The position numbers and the translations under genes are program-made. DNA of 64,000 bases from Glycomyces sp. L485. Lineage in GTDB: Bacteria; Actinomycetota; Actinomycetes; Mycobacteriales; Micromonosporaceae. Within the stretch, counting starts at the first letter, position 1, and each line of letters opens with the position of its first letter. The DNA is taken from positions 35,035 to 99,034 of the forward strand of contig NZ_JAKZEW010000012.1 in NCBI RefSeq assembly GCF_022548875.1, written 5' to 3'. Of this stretch, positions 41,103-49,016 are shown piece by piece. The notes under the pieces were generated by a model. That model was given only the letters and a program-made list of their open reading frames with translations, had not been told where the DNA came from and ran no database searches.

Positions 41103-41349
41103 CATGTCGGTCGAGGCGGTGGCACGAGAGGCGGCGCGCAGGCGCACTTTCGCGGTGATCTCCCAACCCGCACCGAACTGCTCGAGAGCGTCGAGACCGC
41201 CTTCGCTCTCGGCGCGGCCACCCGCGCCGAACTGATCGACGCGGCCGTCGCTGCAGCCGCCCGCAACGAAGTGCGAGCTGCCCGACGAGGTCTTCGCCAG
41301 TCCTCGCGACCTGTGGGCCGAACTGCCCGACATGCCCATCAGCGCCTGA
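41103..41349 (+). pseudogene. Frameshifted DUF2795-domain gene
   Basis: One frame reads A-H-F-R-G-D-L-P-T-R, then ELLESVETAF, and RAELIDAAVAAAARNEV. Near 41270 the similarity shifts to the +1 frame, which reads L-P-D-E-V-F-A-S-P-R-D-L-W-A-E-L-P and ends at 41349. Together they make one DUF2795 domain. No start codon exists in the first frame, while an ATG at 41104 with GAGGAGG lies in another. At least one indel therefore separates the pieces. It directly follows the MerR-type promoter. A sequencing error cannot be excluded. Confidence 0.6.
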
Positions 41350-41582
41350 AGCGCCGACAGATCCCGTCTCCCGACGCGATTCGAGGAGTTCGATTCCCAC
41401 CACCTCGATAGGCGAGGTCAGCCTGAACCGCAGTCACGACCCGGTTGCGGGCACCGAGGTCTACGGGTCGAACTCGGCGACCATGTCCGTCCTGCAGGCC
41501 TGACTCGCCCGCCAGATATTTATCCATTGTGTACTGTAATGCTGCACACCATTCATCTCTCCGAACCGCAGTGGCAACATCG

Positions 41583-41608
41583 AGAACGCTAGGCTTACGC
41601 CTAGTTCT
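41583..41608 (+). promoter_or_regulatory. Inverted repeat upstream of the SulP gene
   Basis: CTAGGC (41589-41594), loop TTAC, GCCTAG (41599-41604), extended by AGAAC on the left and GTTCT on the right with a small offset. It lies about 60 bases before the SulP start. It may be an operator or a leader hairpin. The rest of the 317-base gap (41350-41666) holds only a small 6-bp hairpin at 41402-41418 and no supported gene. Confidence 0.45.
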
Positions 41609-41666
41609 GGCACCGTCTCATCGTCGCGCGGTGCGCCCTCTCACTTGTCAACCCGAACGGTGCTGC

Positions 41667-43163
41667 ATGCTCTCACCTGCCCGACTCACGCTCAACCGTG
41701 CCCGTTTCGCCCTTCCGCGTCCCCTTGTGCCGTTCTTGCGCACGGAGCTGCTGGCCGGTCTGCTGGTGGCACTGGCGTTGATCCCCGAGGCCATCGCCTT
41801 CTCGATCATCGCCGGCGTCGATCCCCGAGTCGGGCTGTTCGCCTCGTTCATCATGGCCTGCTCGATCGCCTTCCTCGGCGGCCGCCCGGCGATGATCTCG
41901 GCCGCCACCGGCGCGATGGCCCTGGTCGTCGCCCCGCTGGTCGCCTCCCACGGCGTCGGCTACCTCCTCGCGGCCACCATCGCCGCCGGCCTCATCCAAG
42001 TGGTCCTGGCCTTCACCGGCATCGCCAAGCTCATGCGGTTCATTCCCCGCAGCGTCCTGACCGGCTTCATCAACGCCCTCGCGATCCTCATCTTCATGTC
42101 GCAGGTGCCGTACTTCTGGGGCGAGTCGTGGGCCGTGTGGGCCATGGTCGGCGGCGGGCTCGTGGTCATCGTGGGCCTGCCCTACCTGACCCGGGCCGTC
42201 CCGTCGCCACTGGTCGCCATCGCCGGATTGACGATCGTCACCATCGCCTTCGGGATCGCCGTCCCGAACGTCGGCGGCGAGGGCGAACTGCCCTCCGGGC
42301 TCCCGTGGGTGGCACTGCCCGACGTCCCCTTGAGCCTGGGGATGATCGCGACCATCGCGCCGTACGCAGTGGCACTGGCCGCGGTGGGTCTGCTCGAGTC
42401 GCTGATGACCGCGAAGGTCGTCGACGACGCCACCGACACCCGCTCCAACAAGAACCGCGAGGCCGCCGGTCAAGGCATCGGCAACGTCCTGGTCGGCTTC
42501 TTCGGCGGCATGGCCTCATGCGCGATGATCGGGCAGACCATGATCAACGTCAAGTCCGGCGCGCGTTCACGCCTGTCGACGTTCTCGGCCGGGCTGTTCC
42601 TGCTGGTGCTCGTCGTCGTCTTCGGCGGCGTGGTCGCGCAGATCCCCATGGCCGCGCTGGTCGCCGTCATGATCTTCGTGTCCGCCGTGACCTTCGACTG
42701 GCACAGCATCAAACCGAAGACCCTGCGGAAGATGCCGATCAGCGAAACGATCATCATGGTCGTCACCGTCGTCACCACTGTGGTCACGCACAACCTCGCC
42801 GTCGGCGTCGGCGCGGGAGTCATCGTCGCGATGGTCGCCTTCGCCCGCCGAGTCGCTCACCTGGTCGAGGTCACCAGCGTGACCGACCCCGACGGCTCGA
42901 CCGAGATCTACGCGGTCACCGGGCAGCTGTTCTTCGCCGCCAGCAACGACCTGGTCCACTTCTTCGACTACGACGGCGACCCCGACAAGGTCATCATCGA
43001 CCTGTCCGACGCCCACGTCTGGGACGCCTCGGCGGTCTCGGCGCTCGACGCCATCGAGGAGAAGTACGCCGCGCGTGGCAAGACCGTCGAGATCATCGGC
43101 CTCAATCGGCCCAGCGCCGACCTGCACGGCGAACTGTCCGGCACGCTCACCAGCGCCCACTGA
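41667..43163 (+). CDS. SulP-family anion transporter with STAS domain
   Basis: 498 residues from ATG 41667; the open frame upstream is non-coding in character. There are ten to twelve membrane helices with the SulP signature LVALALIPEAIAFSIIAGVDP, and later G-F-F-G-G-M-A-S-C-A-M-I-G-Q-T-M-I-N-V-K-SGARSRLSTFSAG. The C-terminal STAS domain (about 405-498) contains V-I-I-D-L-S-D-A-H-V-W-D-A-S-A-V-S-A-L-D. It moves sulfate, bicarbonate or another anion across the cytoplasmic membrane. It lies downstream of a MerR gene and its operator, a genomic pairing that suggests MerR-controlled uptake. Confidence 0.93.
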   Translation: MLSPARLTLNRARFALPRPLVPFLRTELLAGLLVALALIPEAIAFSIIAGVDPRVGLFASFIMACSIAFLGGRPAMISAATGAMALVVAPLVASHGVGYLLAATIAAGLIQVVLAFTGIAKLMRFIPRSVLTGFINALAILIFMSQVPYFWGESWAVWAMVGGGLVVIVGLPYLTRAVPSPLVAIAGLTIVTIAFGIAVPNVGGEGELPSGLPWVALPDVPLSLGMIATIAPYAVALAAVGLLESLMTAKVVDDATDTRSNKNREAAGQGIGNVLVGFFGGMASCAMIGQTMINVKSGARSRLSTFSAGLFLLVLVVVFGGVVAQIPMAALVAVMIFVSAVTFDWHSIKPKTLRKMPISETIIMVVTVVTTVVTHNLAVGVGAGVIVAMVAFARRVAHLVEVTSVTDPDGSTEIYAVTGQLFFAASNDLVHFFDYDGDPDKVIIDLSDAHVWDASAVSALDAIEEKYAARGKTVEIIGLNRPSADLHGELSGTLTSAH

Positions 43164-43271
43164 GCGGCGCCTGACCGACCTTGGGGGGGCTCGGTCAGGG
43201 TCGCACGGGGGCGATGGCGGCAGTGACCGTGAGCGCTCGTCGGCGCTTCATATGCGTGTGCCCTTCTGGCT

Positions 43272-44528
43272 CTACTGCCGTTCGAGCGCCCAGACGGTGT
43301 TGGCGTCCGTCGACCCGGTGTTCCAACCGACGGAGCCGCCCGACCCGTAGAGGTAGCCGCGTCCGCCGAGCTTGTTGCCGATCCGGAACCCGCCGGACAC
43401 GGGTGCGATCGCCCAGAGACTGTCGTCGCCGAGCCATCCGGTGTTCCAGATGACCTGGCCGTCCGGGTCGGTGTCGAGATATCCGCGGCCCTCTCGGACG
43501 TTGTCGATCGTCCAGTACCCGGGTTGCTGCTCGTTGAGCGTCCACAGCTGATCGTCGTAGATGCTGCTCGGCTCGAGCGCGACCGCTCCGTCGCCTTCCG
43601 AGTCGAGATACTGCCCGGTCGAGACGTTGCGGAGCCGGTAGGTCCGGCCGCTCTGCGGATCGGCGGCATCGTCGGCGGGCTTGTAGGCGCGGAAGTAGTC
43701 GACGACGAACTCCTTCGGCCGGGGGTCGTCGGGGTCGACCGAGCCGGTCCAACCGGCGTTCTCGTAGACGCCCAGCAGGAACACCGCCGGGTACCGCGGC
43801 GACTGGTCGATGGTCCTCGTCAGGACATTGTCGATGTACAGCTTGAACTGGGTCGGGGTCCACTCGATCGCGTAGATGTGCATCTCCGTGGTCATGTCGA
43901 ACCCGACGCCGACGCTGTTGGTGGAATCCGAGAGGTTCGGGTCCGACCACTTGAACAGGTTGTAGTTGAACCGGCTCTTCCCATGGATGCCCGCGTGTTC
44001 CATGATGTCGAGCTCTCCGCGCTGCTCCCAGGTGTCCTGTCGGCCTATCAGCCAGAACGCGGTGTGGATTCCGCTTCTCGCGGAGCTCTTCGCGCGGATC
44101 TCGAAGTAGCCGTACTGGGTCGCGTACTTCATGTCCGTGGGAATCTCGTGGTCGAAGCGATTGTCCTTGTGCAGGTGAGTCCGCTGCCCCGTCTGGATAC
44201 TCGAGACCTTCATGGGATTGTCGGTGTAGTAGGTGGGCTGGTCGTCGTCGATGCGCAGCACGAGGGCGTTGTCGCGGAACCCGTACCGTGCCGAGGCCCG
44301 GTCGGTGCTGGTGCGGGACTCGAGGTACTTCGTGATCCACAGGTTCGGGTCCAGGCTGCCGTTGAACTCGTCGTTCCGCTCGAGGATCCAACCGGGCTTC
44401 TCGAGCGGGTTCGGGGGCATTTCCGCGGCAGATGCGGGCGCTTCCAGGAACGCGGACAGGGCGAGGGCGCCGCCGCCTGCGAACAGGCCGCGGCGGGCGA
44501 GCTTGATGCGTTTGGGATCGAATGCCAT
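43272..44528 (-). CDS. Secreted GH16 endoglucanase-like enzyme with C-terminal beta-trefoil-like region
   Basis: 418 residues from ATG 44528 (AAAGGAG six bases upstream). A Tat-like signal (L-A-R-R-G-L-F-A-G-G-G) ends A-S-A-A. The GH16 jelly roll (50-275) carries the catalytic motif G-E-L-D-I-M-E-H-A-G (E-x-D-x-x-E) and F-D-M-T-T-E-M-H-I-Y-A-I-E-W. Residues 290-418 contain three W-x-L/I-x-x repeats (D-D-Q-L-W-T-L, D-S-L-W-A-I, N-T-V-W-A-L-E), suggesting a ricin-like or repeat carbohydrate-binding domain. Likely substrates are beta-1,3- or mixed-linkage glucans or related algal polymers. Its promoter carries an in-spacer operator. Confidence 0.9.
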   Translation of the reverse strand: MAFDPKRIKLARRGLFAGGGALALSAFLEAPASAAEMPPNPLEKPGWILERNDEFNGSLDPNLWITKYLESRTSTDRASARYGFRDNALVLRIDDDQPTYYTDNPMKVSSIQTGQRTHLHKDNRFDHEIPTDMKYATQYGYFEIRAKSSARSGIHTAFWLIGRQDTWEQRGELDIMEHAGIHGKSRFNYNLFKWSDPNLSDSTNSVGVGFDMTTEMHIYAIEWTPTQFKLYIDNVLTRTIDQSPRYPAVFLLGVYENAGWTGSVDPDDPRPKEFVVDYFRAYKPADDAADPQSGRTYRLRNVSTGQYLDSEGDGAVALEPSSIYDDQLWTLNEQQPGYWTIDNVREGRGYLDTDPDGQVIWNTGWLGDDSLWAIAPVSGGFRIGNKLGGRGYLYGSGGSVGWNTGSTDANTVWALERQ

Positions 44529-44558
44529 GGTCATCTCCTTTGACGGTCGTCAAACCCA

Positions 44559-44587
44559 ATGATGACAACGGTTTCAAACCATGTCAA
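44559..44587 (-). promoter_or_regulatory. GH16 promoter with palindrome in the spacer
   Basis: Minus strand: -35 TTGACA (44587-44582), 17-bp spacer, -10 CATCAT (44564-44559). The spacer holds the palindrome GGTTTGAAACC (44580-44570), resembling LacI-family operators. An AT-rich tract (44592-44630) lies upstream. Confidence 0.65.
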
Positions 44588-44738
44588 TCAGCATCTATAT
44601 ATAAATTGAGAACTTTCTATATTATTTCGCGAACGATCGATGGGCGTAGTGACTCCAGCAGATGAGCGCCGATCATCATGGTGCTGAACGAGAACGAGGG
44701 CCCCCGCTGCACAAACGGACGTCTCACTTCCCAGGTCT

Positions 44739-44835
44739 CCCGAGCAAGAGGTCTCCACCGCCGAAGGCGCCCGGGTGGTGCAGTGGTCCTGCAACGGCGG
44801 CACCAACCAGCAATGGAAGTGGGTCACCGTGCGAG
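44739..44835 (+). pseudogene. CBM13 (ricin-type lectin) remnant
   Basis: The frame reads E-V-S-T-A-E-G-A-R-V-V-Q-W-S-C-N-G-G-T-N, then Q-Q-W-K-W-V-T, the classic end of a ricin beta-trefoil repeat. Flanking sequence in all frames lacks the remaining repeats and a start, so only about 30 residues survive. It lies in the 368-base gap (44529-44896) behind the GH16 gene. That gap otherwise contains the GH16 promoter. Confidence 0.55.
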
Positions 44836-44896
44836 GATCGGATTCCCGAGTGGCTGCAACGCCGCTCCACCCGCGTGCTCACGTCCGCAGAGGCGG

Positions 44897-45565
44897 TCAG
44901 CCGAGGATGAACACCGCGATTGCCGCGCTGGCCGCTGCCGCCGCGAAGTACAGCACGGCCATCGGTCGACTCGCCGCGACCTCGCCCTTGCCGTAGCCGC
45001 TCGCGAGTTGCTCGAGTCGGTCCCGCATCCGGTCCTTGAGTTTGAGCCCGAGCACGAGCACACCAATTGTTGGCAGTGCATAGACCGCTGCATAGCCAGC
45101 GAGGAGGGCGAACCCCTGCGCGATGGTGATCGGGGCGTCGACGAGTCGGCTCACCGCGAAGAACAGCGGGAAAGCGCTCGGCAGGTCCGACGCGGTCGTC
45201 ATGGCCCCGAGGCCGACGGCGCTCCAGGGATTCACCCAGGAGGGCAGCCGCACCACGGGTCGTTTCGGGCGCGTCCGCAATCGGCGCCATCCGAGCCAGG
45301 TCAGGAACAATGACAAGGCCGCGAAGATCGTCACGCGGGCCCACATCGAGAACTCGGTCAGCGCGTCCTCGGCCGCCGAAGCGCCGAGCAGCAATGCCGC
45401 TGCCACCAGGTAGAAGGCCAGCACCGCTCCGGTCAGGTAGGCCCACGTGGTCGCGGTCGGCCGCCGAGCGGTCAACACGATCACGACCACCGCCAGCATG
45501 GTCGACGTGTTCAGCGAATCCAGGACGGCAAGCCCCGCCAGACTCGCCAACAATCCGAATTCCAC
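44897..45565 (-). CDS. GAP-family membrane exporter
   Basis: 222 residues from GTG 45565, with GGAG seven bases upstream; the frame is open to 45736. Six membrane helices. The N-terminus L-A-S-L-A-G-L-A-V-L-D-S-L-N-T-S-T, then R-P-T-A-T-T-W-A-Y-L-T-G, matches the Sap/GAP family (LysE superfamily), including the typical V-G-L-G-A-M-T-T-A-S-D-L-P-S-A-F-P. Members of this family in mycobacteria help transport glycopeptidolipids across the membrane. The substrate here is unknown. It is divergent-free and sits alone between the CBM13 remnant and a secreted LVIVD protein gene. Confidence 0.82.
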   Translation of the reverse strand: MEFGLLASLAGLAVLDSLNTSTMLAVVVIVLTARRPTATTWAYLTGAVLAFYLVAAALLLGASAAEDALTEFSMWARVTIFAALSLFLTWLGWRRLRTRPKRPVVRLPSWVNPWSAVGLGAMTTASDLPSAFPLFFAVSRLVDAPITIAQGFALLAGYAAVYALPTIGVLVLGLKLKDRMRDRLEQLASGYGKGEVAASRPMAVLYFAAAAASAAIAVFILG

Positions 45566-45815
45566 GCCGCCACTCCAATCAACCGAGTCCGGCAAGACTA
45601 TTCGCCCGCGCAGCCGCGTCGAACCGGAGCGGTCACCCGGTACCAGCGGTCGGGACTCCACTCGACGAACACGGGAGTGAGCGGCGACAACTTCCAGCAG
45701 CATGATCGTGCACGTGAACGTCGGGGCCGCACGCACACCGGGTGACGGCCGAGGAGACGGTGCGCCGCCTCCCCGGCCGCGAGGGCCGCTTTTCGCGGCT
45801 CCTCATCCCGGAGTG

Positions 45816-47453
45816 CTAGAGGTCGATCGTCCAGCTGTTGAGCCGTCCCGAATCGCCCTGGTGCACGTCGCGGACGCGCAGTGTCCACGTCCCGGCCGCT
45901 TGGTGACCGGAGAGATCGACCGTGTAGGTCTCCTTGACATCGTCGCGGGAGTCCCAAGCGGACTGCTTGAGCGGGTAGCCGGTGCCGTCGGGAGCGATCA
46001 GGTCGATCACCAGGTCACCCCGGTAGGTGTGGTCGATGTCGACCGTGACCCGGCTGGACGTTCCGGCGGTGCCGTCGCAGTCGAGGTCGATCGCGGAGGT
46101 GATGTCGGCCCTGTCGGGCAGGTCGACGCCGGTGGCGCTGGTGGCGGCGCATTTCGCGGGCGCGCCGGCGTCCAAGTCGGGCCGCAGTACGAACAGGCCG
46201 CGCTCGATGCTGCTGACGATCACCGTGCCGCTGTCGAAGTACGGGTAGTTGCTCCAGGCCCCGTTGAAGTCGGCCGAGTCGCCGTCGGGATGGACGTCGA
46301 AGTAGGCCACCTCTTCCATGGCCGCCGGATTCGCCACCTCGCTGAGGTCGACAATGCGCAGTCCGGCCTGGTAATTGGACTCGAAGACGTGGTCGCCCTT
46401 GACATAGAAGTTGTGGTCGATGGCCTTGGTCTCGCCGTCGTAGTAGCCCACCAGGCTCACATCGTCCAGGTCGGACACGTCGAAGACCCGGGTCCGGGTG
46501 TTGTGGCCGAACCTGGCTTCGTCGAGCTCGTCGTTGACCAGGAAGTACCGGTGGTCCTCGGTCAGCCAGCCTTGGTGGGTGTATGCCGCACCCTCATAGC
46601 CGGTGCGGGAGAGCTGCACCGGGTTGGACGGGCTGGTGGCGTCCACGATGGTGATGGTGTCCTCGTTGGAGTTGAACAGGATCTCCTTGCCCTGGTGTTC
46701 GGAGTCGGGGCCCCGGTACACGACGGCCTGGGTGTCGTGGGTGTAGCCGTCACCGCTGATGCATCCGGCGAAGGAAGGGGCGGCGGGATCGGCGAGGTCG
46801 AACACTCGCGGGCCGCCTGAACAGGTGCCCGAGCCGATCACGTACGCCATGCCGGACTCCTCGTTGACGGCGACATTGTGCGCGCTGCCGAAGGAGGTGT
46901 CGCGGGCGTCGGCGTTGAACGTCTGCGGCGGGTTCGTGACGCCGCGCAGTCGCGTGAGGTCGAAGACCTGCAGACCGTGGCCTTCGGCCTCGGAGACGAT
47001 GTAGGCGTGGCCGTCGTGGACTTTCAGGTCGCGCCAGGAGGAGTTGCTGGTGGCGGTGGGCAGGTTGCCAAGATAGACGGGGTTCTCCGGGTCGGAGATG
47101 TCGATGAAGCCGGTGCCGTTGGAGCGGCCCATCAAGGCGTACTCACCGCCCGTCTCGGGATCGGTCCACCCCCAGATGTCGTTGCCGCTGCCGCCGCCGA
47201 TGGTATTGAGCGGCATGTGCGCCAGCAGGTCGACGTTTGAGCACCGGTACTCGCCGGCTGAACCGTTCTCGCAGGAGACCGACGTGGCGACGGCGCCGTC
47301 GATGGGATCGCCGAACTGCTCGAGCTTCTCCTGGTGAGCTTCGGGGTCGTCGTGTGCGAAGGCCGGCGCGGTAGCGCCGACGGACAGGACTGCGGCGGCG
47401 AGCACGATGGTCGATCGTTTCGCGAACCGGCGCGGGACGGTGGATGGAGGCAT
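45816..47453 (-). CDS. Secreted LVIVD-repeat (choice-of-anchor B) protein with C-terminal P-domain
   Basis: 545 residues from ATG 47453 (GGAGAAAGAG upstream). A Sec signal ends A-P-A-F-A-H. The central part (60-410) is a beta propeller of LVIVD-type repeats: I-W-G-W-T-D-P-E-T-G-G-E-Y-A-L, G-T-G-F-I-D-I-S-D-P-E-N-P, L-Q-V-F-D-L-T-R-L, S-A-H-N-V-A-V-N. This fits the choice-of-anchor B family. The C-terminus (about 430-545) is a P/Homo B domain: D-I-D-H-T-Y-R-G-D-L-V-I-D-L-I-A-P-D-G-T. P-domains usually follow subtilisin-like proteases, so here it is a non-protease fusion. The promoter lies about 190 bases upstream, leaving a long leader. Confidence 0.85.
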   Translation of the reverse strand: MPPSTVPRRFAKRSTIVLAAAVLSVGATAPAFAHDDPEAHQEKLEQFGDPIDGAVATSVSCENGSAGEYRCSNVDLLAHMPLNTIGGGSGNDIWGWTDPETGGEYALMGRSNGTGFIDISDPENPVYLGNLPTATSNSSWRDLKVHDGHAYIVSEAEGHGLQVFDLTRLRGVTNPPQTFNADARDTSFGSAHNVAVNEESGMAYVIGSGTCSGGPRVFDLADPAAPSFAGCISGDGYTHDTQAVVYRGPDSEHQGKEILFNSNEDTITIVDATSPSNPVQLSRTGYEGAAYTHQGWLTEDHRYFLVNDELDEARFGHNTRTRVFDVSDLDDVSLVGYYDGETKAIDHNFYVKGDHVFESNYQAGLRIVDLSEVANPAAMEEVAYFDVHPDGDSADFNGAWSNYPYFDSGTVIVSSIERGLFVLRPDLDAGAPAKCAATSATGVDLPDRADITSAIDLDCDGTAGTSSRVTVDIDHTYRGDLVIDLIAPDGTGYPLKQSAWDSRDDVKETYTVDLSGHQAAGTWTLRVRDVHQGDSGRLNSWTIDL

Positions 47454-47926
47454 GGTTGCTGCTCTTTCTCCGGGATGGACTGAGGTGGCTTGCGGCACCG
47501 GGGATCGCGCCGGCAATCGCATTGGACTGCAAGGGTTCGGGGGCTGGTGCGTTGTGGAGGACTGCAGTAGGGCGACTCGAGGGGCCGGCCGGTCCCCATA
47601 AGTCAGGATATTGCGTATTTCCATGGACTTGTGCGAATCGTAACCGTCCCTTGGGTATCGGGTCAAGTACGGAAAGTCCTGCGACGGAACAAGTCGCCTA
47701 CCGGACTGACACCGTTCCGACAGAGGCGCCGTCGATCAGAGCCGAGCGGCCAATTGGCCGCGACCAGGCTCGAGCGAACGCGCGCATCGGCAAAACGAGG
47801 TCCGCGGGCGGACCGGCTCAGAAACCTGCCCTCCTGTGCCGCCGACCTCGCCTCTCGACTCCCGAGCGGCCCTGGCCGCAGAATCGCTCAGCTGCCGAAT
47901 GCCATCTCCGCACACCGGTGACCGGG
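47454..47926. other. Intergenic region with long leader of the LVIVD gene
   Basis: 473 bases. The left half is the presumed ~175-base untranslated leader of the LVIVD-protein gene, followed by its promoter (47637-47666). The right half, up to the maleylpyruvate-isomerase-like gene, shows no supported gene or repeat. Confidence 0.45.
47637..47666 (-). promoter_or_regulatory. Promoter of the LVIVD/P-domain gene
   Basis: Minus strand: -35 TTGACC (47666-47661), 18-bp spacer, -10 TACGAT (47642-47637). It predicts transcription from near 47630 and a leader of roughly 175 bases before the ATG. Confidence 0.5.
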
Positions 47927-48592
47927 TCACATGGTGTCGCAGCGCTCCCGGAGTATCGGGACGCCATCGCCTTCAAGCTCGTCGCAGTAGGCCGCGCGGC
48001 CGGTCATCGCCATCGTCAATGCCAGGGTCGGACCGGAGGCCAACGGTCCCTCGCCCGCGGCGAACGGCCCGTCGCCGGCGACAAGCCGCAAGTCGACCAC
48101 GCGCTTCCTCGCGACGACGACGAAGTCCGAGCCGCGGTAGTACTCGGCCAACGTCGTGAGCGTCTCCACTGGGTGGTCGTGGCGGATCCCCAGCGGGCGG
48201 CGGATGTCCGCGCCGTGAACAATCGTCTCGCCGAGCATCGCCTTGAGCGGGATCGCCTTGGTCGTGCTGGTAGCGACCAGGTTGAACCGGTCCAGCGTCT
48301 CCGAGCACGACCGCCCGAGTTGCTCGCCCAGCCGCATCGCCACCTGCTCGTCGAAATCGAACCGGCACTTGATCACCCCGGCCATCCACCGAGCCGGCCC
48401 GAGGCTCGCCCCGGCGGTCAGGTGCGCCAGTACCTCGCGCACGGACAAGCCGGCGCACAGCGATGGCGTCTCCCACTCCTTCTCGCCGAGCCCGGCGAGG
48501 TCAGAGGCCAGCGACGCCCGCTCCTCATGGATCATCTGCCACAATCGCACTCGGCGGTTCGGCTGCGGTCGAGTGGTGTTCCGATCAGTCAT
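47927..48592 (-). CDS. Maleylpyruvate isomerase family, mycothiol-dependent-type enzyme
   Basis: 221 residues from ATG 48592, nine bases after AGGAGA. The DinB_2/MDMPI helical bundle is recognisable: L-W-Q-M-I-H-E-E-R, LGEKEWETPSLCAGLSVREVLAHL, A-M-L-G-E-T-I-V-H-G-A-D-I-R-R-P, and G-D-G-P-F-A-A-G-E-G near the C-terminal domain. The two His positions expected for metal binding (L-A-H-L, V-H-G-A-D) are present. Such proteins use mycothiol, the actinobacterial thiol, in isomerisation or transferase reactions. The specific substrate is unknown, and the gene stands alone. Confidence 0.85.
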   Translation of the reverse strand: MTDRNTTRPQPNRRVRLWQMIHEERASLASDLAGLGEKEWETPSLCAGLSVREVLAHLTAGASLGPARWMAGVIKCRFDFDEQVAMRLGEQLGRSCSETLDRFNLVATSTTKAIPLKAMLGETIVHGADIRRPLGIRHDHPVETLTTLAEYYRGSDFVVVARKRVVDLRLVAGDGPFAAGEGPLASGPTLALTMAMTGRAAYCDELEGDGVPILRERCDTM

Positions 48593-49016
48593 GGGACACA
48601 ATCTCCTGTCTCGTTCGTCGGAGACTGAGACTGGACGAGAGGCGCCGATTCATCGCCATGAGACGCGCATCACCTGACCATGCCCACGCCCCGGCGGACG
48701 GGACCGCCACGAGAATCCCCGAACTTCTTCACGACGCCTGACCCTTGGTCGTATCCAGGGCTCTTACGGCCGCACATGCCGCACCGGCCCGGCAACGTGC
48801 CCAAGGATCCGCGAGGCGTCGTTCAGCAGGGTTCCTACGGGAAACCAGCTGCACGCCGATCTCCGCAGCAGCTGGGCGTTTGCCAGCCGGGCGCGAGACC
48901 TCCATCGACAGCGGCCCAAGTACCCGCTCGCTTGCGCGCCCGGCCAACTCGCGGACGACTTGGACCACCAGACGAGGCGTCCGCCGCCATTGGCCGCGCA
49001 TGCTTATCATCTCGCC
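48593..49016. other. Intergenic region before the STAND regulator
   Basis: 424 bases between divergent genes. The right end contains a -10-like TATCAT (49005-49010), six bases before the regulator ATG. The middle has long open frames on the minus strand without start signal or recognisable domain; I see no other feature. Confidence 0.4.

Noticed and set aside
41370..41415. tRNA-like T-arm text (GTTCGATTCCC)
   Set aside because: The flanking bases do not pair as a T-stem and no anticodon or acceptor arms are found.
41339..41527. Minus-strand frame of 62 codons in the SulP leader
   Set aside because: No ribosome site and no recognisable sequence.
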